This document shows positions 1 through 10,095 of a stretch of 64,000 nt of DNA, in pieces. Numbering within the stretch: the stretch's first letter is position 1; each line of letters opens with the position of its first letter. Origin of the DNA: Ascoidea rubescens DSM 1968 (lineage: Eukaryota; Ascomycota; Saccharomycetes; Ascoideales; Ascoideaceae); NCBI RefSeq assembly GCF_001661345.1, contig NW_017962921.1, forward strand, positions 478,298 through 542,297. The letters are read 5' to 3'. Below the pieces are notes generated by a model, which saw only the letters and a list, made by a program, of their open reading frames with translations, had not been told where the DNA came from and did no database searches. Made by a program: the position numbers and the translations under genes.

Positions 1-1
1 T

Positions 2-124
2 TTAATCGAATCACCTAATTTTTTACCAGATAGTATCTGGGCATTCAAATTAAAGCTGCTTGTTGAAAACAAGGAAACAGACGAGACATTGTATAAGTTG
101 TTGCAAGATATGACATTGATTTGA
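2..124 (+). CDS. C-terminal end of an unidentified protein (partial)
   Basis: An open frame enters from the left edge and ends at a TGA at 122-124, giving about 40 codons. The residues include ...FLPDSIWAFKLKLLVENK... and end in ...LLQDMTLI. The mixed hydrophobic/charged helical composition and lack of low complexity look like the tail of a real protein. The start and most of the gene lie outside the window and I do not recognise the family. It could be a chance frame, but codon use resembles that of the neighbouring genes. Confidence 0.45.
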   Translation, partial: LIESPNFLPDSIWAFKLKLLVENKETDETLYKLLQDMTLI

Positions 125-2578
125 TTGTTTTGGTTATATTTTTTACTTAAATTATTTATAAACTTTGTAGAACGAGCCAAACGTTGATTTTTGAGGCAGG
201 AAGAGAACATTTTCAAGATTGATGAAGAGAAAGCTGTGGTCTGATAAGTGTTGGTGTTGGAAGGAACAAATTATAGCTATAAATAATAATCAGGAGCTAT
301 GAATCATCTAGGTGGTGTAAATATTGCTGGATAATCGACAGGAAATACTCGACTTCTTCCAAAGGTTAGTCATAATTTTTCAGGTGTTGTGAAAAAATTA
401 AAACAAAAAAATTTGTCCTGCGATGGCTATGCAAATCCGCCTTTCCAAGCGTTGACATGCAGCATGCATTTCTCTGAAAAACTGGTTTTGATTGGTTGGA
501 TTGGAAGCTATCTGCAGACAGCGGCATGCTGCTTTTGCTGTTTTTGCTGCTGGAAAATAGTCCTCAAAAGGCAACAGAAACAGCTGCGGAATAATTTTCT
601 GGAGCCAGCGCCTTGAAGAAAAAGTAGTGTTAAAGAATGAGTAGCATGAGCAGCATTTCAGTCTCACTTTTGCTTGTTTGGGTCTGGAGATGAAATTTTG
701 CACAAAGAGCACAGGAGACAAAAGACAAGAGCAGCTATTTTGGTGGTAAATCGTTTTGTTGCTGATCATTTGTTCGGAATTTATGGTAGCGAATATTTGT
801 TCTGATTTCCCTGTTGGGTGTTTATTGGCTTGAAACATAGGAAGCAGTTTTATGTTAAGAATTTATTAATGTTGCTGCTGATTGATTTGCCAAATCAGAT
901 TTCGTTTCCAGTTGATGAATTATGTTTTCGGGTTTTTAGGATTGTTTTTGGTTCCTTATTTTATTACTTTTTTCGATAGTAATTTCATTGGAATTTTTCA
1001 GCTAATTGATTTAATGGTTGGGGCAATTTACCAAATTACCAAGTTTTCTAAAATCCCTCTTGCTTGATTATTTGAATAATCTGGACTTGCTTACATGAAT
1101 TTTGTGATCAAATTTTAAATACGTAAATATACCATTAGTGGATTGATGTGAATTAGGACTAAAATAACTTGTATTTTTTTTACCCTTTTAATTCGGATTG
1201 AACAAAAGGACTCTTATTTACTGGAGTTGTAAAATTATTAATTGCTAATAATAAACATGTAGGCGATCCAAAAATTAGGTGGAGCTGAGTAGGCTGTTCA
1301 CATAATATTTCAATATATTATATTGTAAACTATAATACAAAATATGTGAAATTAATTTCAATAGGATCTATTATATTTGATAAAAAAGAAAGAGAAAAAG
1401 AAAAAGAAAAAGACAAGTAGAATTTAAACAAATTCGAGTGAAAGGGAAGAAAAGAAAAAGAAATTAAATTGAAAACATTAATGGGAAATTCAAAATTTCC
1501 TCCTCATCTTTTGATATCGAAATACAAAGAATGTGACTTTATTGGTATTAAACCAATTCCCTAAACGTTTCTTGCCTTGTTACTTTTTTTGTGTATTTTG
1601 CCAAACAGAAAGTCCCAATTAATAATAAAAATTAAAAAACGTAAAGGATCTGCTACAAGGAAAATACAAAAATGTGTACAATAGCAGCAATTTTCAAGAA
1701 TAATTTGTTAGGTTATTCAGATATTCAGCTGAGTTATTGAACAGGCAGTGAGTCAATTAAATGAGCCAGTTCACTTTCTCTCAAAGTTTTAGAAAGTGGA
1801 TTGGATAAATTTCATACTGTATTTGTAGATTGCAGAATGAATGGAGCCCAATTATAGAGTAGAGAGGTGTTTCCACTAAAAGCAAGCTAAGTGAGCAAGC
1901 TCAACAAGCTAAATAAGCAAAGAGAGTTACACGTAACTTTGCTTTCGAACTCAATGCTTTGTAATCAAAAAGTTTACTGTTTTCAGAAAGCCAAAAGCCA
2001 AAAGATAAAAGACAAATGGCGAAAGAAAGATGTTTCTTTTGCTAAATAATAAATTCAAATGTTTTTGATTACTTTTGATCAGATTGAGATGATTAGAAAT
2101 TGACAAAATGAAACAAGTTGAACCAGATGACTGAATAAAAATGAATACTGGATGATTTTACAGCGACTAAAAGCATTGATGGTAAGGATTGCGAGCTAGT
2201 GTTGACAGTGGTAATAATGCTCGTAATGTTAATAATAGTGGATGTATTGTAGATATATTTGGTCACAAATCACAAACCCAGTGATAAGATGGAAATAATC
2301 AGTAAATGATTAAAATTTGCCAATTATTGCCAATTTTTGCTGATATGTTTACAGAAAATTAAAAAACATTAAAACATTATAGAACATTATAAAACATTGT
2401 AAAACATTAAGGAAAAATTAACTAATATCAAAAGCATTTGACCTATAACTTTAGTGATATCAATAATCAGAAAAGGCACGATATGTATCATTTTAATTTT
2501 CTAATTTTCTATTTTTTTAATTTTTTTAGTTTTTGATTTTTTTTAGTTTTCTGTGATGATACTTTGATATTTTTCAAA

Positions 2579-2648
2579 TATTATCACATTATCACATTAT
2601 TATCGCAGTATTATCGCAGTATTATCACAGTATTATCACAGTATTATT
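2579..2648. repeat. Tandem repeat of ATTATCACA/ATTATCGCAGT units
   Basis: Imperfect tandem copies of a short unit (attatcaca, attatcgcagt, attatcacagt) run for about 70 bases in non-coding DNA. They probably arose by replication slippage. Confidence 0.8.
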
Positions 2649-3011
2649 GAGAACAGCGCGTATTAATTGAATATAATAGAATGCAAGATTATTAGATTGG
2701 AAAAGTGCTGGCTGATCAGATTTATTCATCAAGTATTATTTAGCATTTGGTATTTATGATTTATGATTTATGATTTATTGGCGAGTTTGGAGGGTGCCAT
2801 GTCTAGTGATCGAGGAGCGATATGAGATTTCGAGTAGTGGTGCATATTTGCAATTAAATATAGGCGATAAAAAGACAATAAAGGGTGATGTGTGGTTATT
2901 GTTGTTGTTTTTTCATGATGTTTTTCTTTTGGAATGGATATTAACAATTGGATATAGTTTTGGAACAAACTTAATGACATTGCAGTGTAAATTATTTGAA
3001 GAATCAATAGA

Positions 3012-3098
3012 AATTAAAATTAAAATTAAAATTAAAATTAAATTAAAATTAAATTAAAATTAAAATTAAATTGAATTGAATTGAATTGAATTGAATTT
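3012..3098. repeat. AAATTA and TTGAA simple repeats
   Basis: About five AAATTA-type hexamers give way to degenerate units and then to TTGAA pentamers. This is an adjacent pair of short tandem repeats in non-coding DNA. Confidence 0.8.
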
Positions 3099-3861
3099 GA
3101 TAAGGATAAGGATATGAAAAATGAGTGAAAGCAGTGATTTAATTTAGATTGTGTTTTTTCTTTTGTCTTTTTTTTTAAATTGTTTTACTAGCAGGAAACT
3201 TTCAAATTCTAAAATTCAAAAGCCAAAAGTCAAAAGCAAGTATGTCTTTCAATATTTTTGTAAATTTGAACAGCAGTAAACTTGTAAGTTGGGAAGTGCA
3301 ATTTATGATTTCGCTAAGTTTTATAAAAATTCAGTAAAAATTCAGTAAAATTCAAAATATTCTAAAGAATTTTATTGAGTTTTACTGAACTTCTCTGAAT
3401 TTCTTTAAAAATTAATTGAAATATAAATCTTTTCCTTATATGATTGTAGTTGTTATTTTTTTTCATTTGAATTGAACCAAACAAAACGATAGTTTCTAAT
3501 GTAAAATTCGTCAAAAGTGGCACGCAAAACAGAAAAGAAAGGAAGAAAAGCATCAGCAAAAGAGCTTGAGAATGAAATCCAAGACAAAATAAGGAGAATA
3601 GAGAGAATAAGGATAAGAAGGACGATATGGATAAACATAGTGAAACAACATTAGTCTTTCGAACAAACAAGTTAATCCATATCCAGCAAAGATAGATAAT
3701 ATCTCAAACAGATGTCTCTGGATTGTTGGAATTCCTCAGCTTTCTTGCGCTGATCTGGACTGTAATAAATTTCAGATTATTTCAGATTATTTCAACTTGA
3801 TTTCAACCATTTGCAGCCAGTCTAGCCAACTCAAACCAGAGGCACCAACTTGCTGTTGCAA

Positions 3862-3892
<31 letters not shown>

Positions 3893-4710
3893 ACAGCAGC
3901 AGTCAATAGGTTGTTGCCAGCTGAGCCCATTGAACAAGCACTGCATTCTCTCCAGCTCTTCGAGGACCAGATGCCAGCTCCAGTGGCAATTTACGAATCT
4001 CTTGTTTCAATTCCAAAGACACAGCACCTCGTTCCAGCGTTGGCCTTTCTTTTCAGCTGAGTTAAAGTAGATCTACGTAGATCAAAGCCAATCGAGCCAA
4101 CCTCCAGCTGTCTCCCACTGGAATTGTCTTCTGCTCTTTCACTAAAAGTTAAGTCATAGGAACAATCAGTCGCTAGACTATCGCAACACTGTAAACAGGA
4201 AACTGGAAACACTCTGTGCTGGGTCTCAGAACCAGAAAAGTTGCAAACCTTAGCCCTTACCAATCTTCCTGAGCTCCTCCACCTCTCTTGTTGCTGCTTC
4301 TGCTGCCTCTGCTTCTGCTGCCTCTGCAACTCTAAAGACTAAGCTTTACTCTCCAAAGACACCTCTGCTTCCTCTCGCGAGCCTGGTCAATTCAACATCG
4401 CAATACATGCTCACATTTAGTCCAAACCCTCTGTGTTTTCTTATTTATTCTTCCACTTATCTCCCACTCCTTAACCTAGTTCTGTTTGTTCACTGGATCA
4501 ACTTGAACCTTTGAATCTTTTAACTCATAAACCCTTTAAATCTCTTACAACTACAAAACATAAAACTTTCAAAACTTTTAGAACTCTTTGCTGAACCTAA
4601 ACACTCTTTTTCTGCTGATTTCACCAAATTTTGCCAATTTTACTTTGAGTTTTTGGCTTCCTTTATCTGCTCGCTTTCTCTACTTATTCTATTATATTAT
4701 ACCTCATTAC

Positions 4711-4760
4711 ACTATATTATACAATATTATACAATATTATACAATATTATACAATATTAT
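4711..4760. repeat. 10-bp tandem repeat (acaatattat)x4 plus one variant
   Basis: Four perfect 10-bp units lie at 4721-4760, preceded by one variant (actatattat). They sit about 125 bases upstream of the zinc-cluster-like gene start. The period equals one helical turn, so the AT tracts all face one side. Confidence 0.85.
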
Positions 4761-4885
4761 ACCACACCATACCGTATCTTATCTCACATCGCTTGCTCTT
4801 TTTTATAATTTCTTTCTTTCTGCTCACCTAGATTCTTTTCGATTTTCTTTTAGCACTACTCAGGAACTGCTCTCATCCATCCAAA

Positions 4886-7800
4886 ATGAATTTCAACCAA
4901 AACTTCAATCAAAACTTCAACCAAAACACCAACAACGTCAATATCAACAATATCAATGGTGCAAACCCCAACAGATACATCAACACTATCAACACCTTCA
5001 ACCCACAGACACAGTTTTTCTTCAAATCTCCCTCTGTCTCAAACTCCTCAAACTCAATCCAACCCACCTCTGCTCTTTCATCCTCAACCTCCTTCGACAC
5101 AAGAGGTAATTTTGTTCAAATAGGTATCAATGCTCAGAACCCTCACCCTATCAACAACAATATCACCAACAATATCAACATAAATCACTCCAGTATTCCC
5201 AATATTCCCAATATTCCCAATATTCCCAATATTCCCAATATTCCCAATATTCCCAATATTCCCAATGACATAAACAACAACAACAACAGCAACAACAACA
5301 ATACCCAAAACATTCTCTACAAAAAACCTCGCTCTAACACCAACAAAATTAACAACTCAATTCAAAATCAAAATCAATATTCATCTCCTGCTTTGCTCTC
5401 CTCAAACAAAAACCACATCAATAACACAAATCCCACCCTTCAAAACCCCATTTTCAAAAACTTTCATTCTCATAAATCAAAAAGCTGTGACCAATGCAAA
5501 CAAAAAAAAATTAAATGCGATAAAAATTTGCCTGAATGTCATAATTGCAAAAATTACAAAAAAACATTTCTTCTAGAATCCCAAAAAGAATATTCCTTAC
5601 TTCAAAATCCCTCCTATTCTTCTTCTCTATTATCTTTTCCTTCTCCTTCTTCTCCTTCAACTCACCCAGATTTCTCATCTTATCACAAAAGGCGAAAAAT
5701 AGAAATCAACTCCCAAGACCTTTCCCCCTCCTTCTCTTCTTCTCGTAACAATCCTTCCTCCAGAAAAATTTACTCTCCTTGTTCTTATTTAACCTCGAAT
5801 AAACCTCAATTGAACAAAATCACCAATAAACCTTATATATCCGATAATATCGAATTAACCCAAAATAAATACTCTTATTTGCCGAAAAATCCTCCAATTA
5901 ATGACAATTATAACTACATCAACCCAATAAATGACACCAACTCCATAAATTCAATAAATTCCTCAAATTCTATCAACCTGGACAAAGACTTTGACATGAT
6001 CGATACCAACATTGACGATTCCACCATCATGAGTAACATTCAAGAACAAATCATCGGATTTCAAAATGAAAATGCTCAAAACATTCCTATCAATATACCC
6101 ACAAATACAAAAAACATCCCTAAATCAAATAAAGACGACTATTCTGATGCTCAATCCTTCTTTAATGTTATAGAAAATATACAAAATGCACCAGAAATTG
6201 ACTTTGATGCATTTCTGAATTCTTTTCTTAGTCAAAACACCAATAACAATCCCAACTACAATACAATAAACACAAATAATCGAAGCGCCAATACTCAAAA
6301 ATTCATCAATGAAAATTCAATTCCTACGAATATAAATCAACCAATGCTTCACAACAATTCCTCTCAAATTAAGCAGTCTTTTACAAATAAAACTACCATG
6401 CTGCCTTCTAGCTCATCTTTACAAAGACAAGACCAATACGTTTTTTCTTCTTTAACTAATTCCATCCACCCAAAGAGCCTCCATCCCATCCCTAATGAAC
6501 AAAATCTTAATAAAAACAATATTACTCATAGCAATAATCAAATAGATAATGAAAACCCAATCATTAATGAAAACATAACAAATAATATCAATTCCAGGGC
6601 AACCAGACCTTACAATATCAAAAATAAAAAAAATCCCTTGAAAAAGGCTAAAGTGAAAATTTCAGGCACGCCTATTCAGTATTCTCAAACTACTAAAACC
6701 TCTTTCAAAGTCATCCAGCATAACAACCATAAAAACTATCCAAATACAACAATGATGCTCAAGGGAATAATTGCAGATCCTGTGAAACCCAAAAAATTTA
6801 CAGATATTGATTGTTTAAAAATCATGTACTGTTATTTTAAAGAAGACTTTTTTTTCAATTCTATTGAAAGTTATTCTGATACCGATTCAGGTCTCTTTGA
6901 GGTTGTCATTTCTTTAGCTTCCGAATTTTTACTTTCTCGAATTAAAAATAAAGAAACAACTTTAGAGTTGATAATAAATTCTTTAACAGGCGAAAGAGGC
7001 ATTTCACCAACTAATCGAAATGTTCGAAAATTAGAAAAAATTCAAAACAATTTATCGGATTCTGTCTTTGTTGTTTCAAATTTTTGTAATAAATATTTGA
7101 ATTCAACAATTGACTCCTCTTTTGAATTATTGAAAAACGATAAAGCTACTCAAAGTTATTTGCGCAAATTAATTGCAATCTCTCATTCAATCAACTACAA
7201 AGTTATTTGTAATTCAAGTTTAACAGGGAATCTAACTGATTTACATTCAACTGCTTTGAATTTTGATAATGTTAAAGATTTTTTTGAAGCGTTGAGTATA
7301 AAACATCGATATAGTTTCACTTATTCAACAGGATTAATTAGTATATTGATTCGATATAAACAATATGATAAAAGAGATAAAAATACACTAAATTTGCCAA
7401 AATTTTCCGACCGATTAAAAAATATGCTTCATTTTGAAAAACTTAATGGAAGTTTTGACAAATATATACCGAATATATTTTCAACATTAAGAGCATATCC
7501 AAACGTTATGTTTGACGTTTTTAATTCTGCTTTTATTACATTTAGTAAAAGTATTTACATTCCAACATACAATTTTTCAATATTAAAAGAAATCACATTG
7601 GAGATACTAGAATTTAAAAATTTTGTTGGATTTTTAAAAGATTTGAAAAAAAAATTACAATTTTCAATGTTAATCGATGAACTAATTCGATTTCTTTATT
7701 TTGTTTATGAATGCTGTTTAATTAAGAAAAAAGGGTATGTTATTGAATTGCCAACAGTTGTTTATTATACTATTTTGAATAAATGGTTTCAAATATTTCC

Positions 7801-9574
7801 AAGTGAATCGTTAAGTGTTTTTCCACCATCAAACAAAATAAGTGATATTATTGAGATGCTATTTTATGCTTATTGGCCAGCACTTTGTAATGTGTTAGAT
7901 TCTATATTTCCTGAAACCAGGTATTTATATTTGTCTCCATTTTATTCACCCGCTACAACATTTATTGATCATAAAAAAATTGTTGGGCAATTTAAAGGAT
8001 TTTTAAAATTTTTCACAACGATTGAAGAATACACAAATCCAACGTATGATAGTATAGCAAGGATTAATAATGATTTAGAATTTACAATTCCACAAATTAA
8101 TAATTTTCGATTACATTTAATTTATTGTTTAAGGATTTTATCGTTTTTCCAAGCCAGAAATAAGTTATCAGCGTGTCAAATTGACCTCATTGATCCATTT
8201 TTAGGCGACTTGAATATTAAGAAGAAGATTATTAACAAAGAAGTTCAGACGATTGAAGATTTGAATAAATGTTTGGGAGATGAAAGAAGATATTTATCAA
8301 GAAAGATAACCGATGAATTAACCGAGCATCAGATGTGTGAATTTCGAAATAATGGGATATCATCTAAGTGCTATTTACATTTTATCGAGGCAGATAAGAA
8401 AGAGGAAATGGTTCAAAAAGTGGCCAGGGAAAAGGGGATTCGAATGACAAGATTTGCGTTGGATGAGTTTCAAGATGCCAATATTTATAATAAAAGATTG
8501 TTGAAGGATTTTTTAAGGAGGATGTATGGAAGAAATCGATTAAGATCGATAGAAACGTTTGATGATTATTTGGCAGCAACGGATTATACTATAACAGAAG
8601 ATGGAATTGTGCCATTTGCTGATTTTTTCCCATCTATTGTACATGAATGCAATGATAATTATTTGTACGACAATCAAGGCGAGTTGTTACAAAAGATGTT
8701 GGAAAATCATTATATTGATAAGATTGCTATATTTAAATTTTCTGAGGAAATGTTTAAAGAATCTAATATCAAATCGAATATTAATTTTGAAAGATTGAAC
8801 AAGATAATATTGCTGGAAAACAAAAAGAAAATTAAAAAAAACAAAGAAAAAAAAGGAAATGATAGCGACAGAGATTCGAATAGTGAAGATGAGTGGTCTA
8901 GTAATAAAATCAATAATATTATATTAAATAATAAAAATAACAATGACGGTAATTTTAATAGTAGTATTAACGGAAAGAGTAACTATGATAACAATGGCAA
9001 CAAAAACAGCAAAAACGGAAAGAATAAGAAAAATAAAAAAGGGAAAAAATACGAAAAAGAAAACAATAATACGCCAGTTGTTAATTTTCGACAATTTGTT
9101 AGAAGTTATTATAATCGATACAAGTCTAGTACCTTTTATGAAACATCGGATGTGTATTTTCCGGATTTGATGGCATTACCAGAAGATGATGAAGATGAAG
9201 ATGAAGAAGAAGAAGAAAGGAGAAGAGAAGAAAAAGAAAATAGGAATGATAAGTATGAAAGTGCTTATGAGACTGGGAAATCCAGCCAGAATGGAATTGA
9301 AGAAAGTTGCAGTAACTTTTCCAAACGATTCTTTGGTCGCAGTAAAGAAAGTGATCAAAACACCAGCAAGTTTAGAAAGGAAATTGCTAAAAAGTTCAAA
9401 AAAATTGAAGAGGATGTTGTGGATGATCTCAACTGTAACTTCAACTTGAATAATATCGACGACGAGTTGAATAAACTTCAATTTGTTGACTATGAGATCA
9501 TCAATTGGGTACAAAGGACTCAGGAGTCGATAATTGCAAAAGAGCTCATCAGGAACAGTTCTTCAAAAGAATAA
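4886..9574 (+). CDS. Giant Asn-rich protein with incomplete Zn2Cys6-like cluster
   Basis: 1562 residues. The first ~200 are Asn/Gln-rich and include eight perfect IPN repeats. At about residues 200-230 there is a fungal zinc-cluster-like motif: CDQCKQKKIKCDK, then PECHNCKN, with spacing C-x2-C-x6-C-x6-C-x2-C. The sixth cysteine expected six residues later is Phe (TTT). A long Ser/Asn-rich linker follows. From about residue 630 to 1310 there is a hydrophobic, helix-rich domain with no repeats. The tail has Lys-rich and acidic Asp/Glu-rich stretches. The basic KQKKIK loop is typical of DNA-binding clusters, so a transcription-factor ancestry is likely. The protein is much longer than usual members (600-1100) and I do not see the usual fungal regulatory middle domain. 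The ATG is the first in frame after a long pyrimidine-rich leader. It has several in-frame CTG codons, unlike neighbouring housekeeping genes. Confidence 0.8.
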   Translation: MNFNQNFNQNFNQNTNNVNINNINGANPNRYINTINTFNPQTQFFFKSPSVSNSSNSIQPTSALSSSTSFDTRGNFVQIGINAQNPHPINNNITNNININHSSIPNIPNIPNIPNIPNIPNIPNIPNDINNNNNSNNNNTQNILYKKPRSNTNKINNSIQNQNQYSSPALLSSNKNHINNTNPTLQNPIFKNFHSHKSKSCDQCKQKKIKCDKNLPECHNCKNYKKTFLLESQKEYSLLQNPSYSSSLLSFPSPSSPSTHPDFSSYHKRRKIEINSQDLSPSFSSSRNNPSSRKIYSPCSYLTSNKPQLNKITNKPYISDNIELTQNKYSYLPKNPPINDNYNYINPINDTNSINSINSSNSINLDKDFDMIDTNIDDSTIMSNIQEQIIGFQNENAQNIPINIPTNTKNIPKSNKDDYSDAQSFFNVIENIQNAPEIDFDAFLNSFLSQNTNNNPNYNTINTNNRSANTQKFINENSIPTNINQPMLHNNSSQIKQSFTNKTTMLPSSSSLQRQDQYVFSSLTNSIHPKSLHPIPNEQNLNKNNITHSNNQIDNENPIINENITNNINSRATRPYNIKNKKNPLKKAKVKISGTPIQYSQTTKTSFKVIQHNNHKNYPNTTMMLKGIIADPVKPKKFTDIDCLKIMYCYFKEDFFFNSIESYSDTDSGLFEVVISLASEFLLSRIKNKETTLELIINSLTGERGISPTNRNVRKLEKIQNNLSDSVFVVSNFCNKYLNSTIDSSFELLKNDKATQSYLRKLIAISHSINYKVICNSSLTGNLTDLHSTALNFDNVKDFFEALSIKHRYSFTYSTGLISILIRYKQYDKRDKNTLNLPKFSDRLKNMLHFEKLNGSFDKYIPNIFSTLRAYPNVMFDVFNSAFITFSKSIYIPTYNFSILKEITLEILEFKNFVGFLKDLKKKLQFSMLIDELIRFLYFVYECCLIKKKGYVIELPTVVYYTILNKWFQIFPSESLSVFPPSNKISDIIEMLFYAYWPALCNVLDSIFPETRYLYLSPFYSPATTFIDHKKIVGQFKGFLKFFTTIEEYTNPTYDSIARINNDLEFTIPQINNFRLHLIYCLRILSFFQARNKLSACQIDLIDPFLGDLNIKKKIINKEVQTIEDLNKCLGDERRYLSRKITDELTEHQMCEFRNNGISSKCYLHFIEADKKEEMVQKVAREKGIRMTRFALDEFQDANIYNKRLLKDFLRRMYGRNRLRSIETFDDYLAATDYTITEDGIVPFADFFPSIVHECNDNYLYDNQGELLQKMLENHYIDKIAIFKFSEEMFKESNIKSNINFERLNKIILLENKKKIKKNKEKKGNDSDRDSNSEDEWSSNKINNIILNNKNNNDGNFNSSINGKSNYDNNGNKNSKNGKNKKNKKGKKYEKENNNTPVVNFRQFVRSYYNRYKSSTFYETSDVYFPDLMALPEDDEDEDEEEEERRREEKENRNDKYESAYETGKSSQNGIEESCSNFSKRFFGRSKESDQNTSKFRKEIAKKFKKIEEDVVDDLNCNFNLNNIDDELNKLQFVDYEIINWVQRTQESIIAKELIRNSSSKE
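5195..5266 (+). repeat. Eight perfect 9-bp units (attcccaat) coding for IPN
   Basis: Eight consecutive identical 9-bp units lie inside the zinc-cluster-like gene and encode (Ile-Pro-Asn)8. Identity at synonymous sites shows recent slippage or expansion, so copy number is likely to vary between strains. Confidence 0.95.
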
Positions 9575-10095
9575 AAGCCATGATGAGAGTATAGACGTTG
9601 TATTATTTGTAATTGTGTACCAGCTTTGTACTGGGTCTGTAATTTTATACTTGACCATGGTCTGTGACTGCTTTCTAGCTACAGTAGCTGTGTTTGAGAT
9701 GTTTGTTTTAACGCGAGATCTGTTGAGAAACGTTTTGTGTCTTTGTTGGCAGGCAGCAGAAACAGCACAGAAAGAGGAAGCAGAAGCAGCAGCGGCCGGA
9801 GACGGACAACCCCTTTTAGGCGTGACCTCGGCCCGGCCCTCGTCGTTTTAACTCGTTCTGATCCATTTTAATTCAGTTCTCTTCAGTTTATTATCACTTT
9901 GCTGGAGCTCTTTCTCTTGAACTCTCCTATTCTGTTTTTTTCAGAAGACGCTTTTGCTGCTGTTCCCTGATGCTGCGCTGTTGGTACTGGCGACTTTACT
10001 GCGAGATTCTTCCATAAATACTGCTTTTGCTTGTTTTTCTGCCCCTCCATTTCGGTGCTTAACCAAAGTCTCTACACCCCTAACCAATTTTCCAG
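9575..10095. promoter_or_regulatory. Intergenic region and KAP120 promoter with GC-rich island
   Basis: 520 bases between two same-strand genes. The centre (about 9740-9850) is strikingly GC-rich for this genome (gcggccggagacgg, ggcccggccc) and includes a CCCCT stress-element-like core near 9811. The last 100 bases before the KAP120 ATG are pyrimidine-rich, as in yeast leaders. No gene is seen here. Confidence 0.5.

Larger units (their letters stand above)
125..4885. other. 4.8-kb non-coding stretch, probable long control region
   Basis: No convincing gene is visible on either strand; the open frames here are short and of biased composition. It holds several simple or tandem repeats (listed separately) and CAG/CAA-rich patches near 3850-3905. 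A pyrimidine-rich run at about 4400-4880 leads into the next ATG. Long upstream regions and leaders are common for yeast regulatory genes. This one may serve the zinc-cluster-like gene at 4886, but that is inference. A small RNA gene cannot be excluded by eye. Confidence 0.6.

Noticed and set aside
398-838. Overlapping open frames on both strands at 389-1067
   Set aside because: Cys/Phe-rich, low protein-likeness, each other's antisense; no homology signal visible.
3797-4329. Open frames with Ala/Thr and Gln/Arg runs
   Set aside because: Encoded by CAG/CAA-type repeats on opposite strands; biased composition and no conserved segment.
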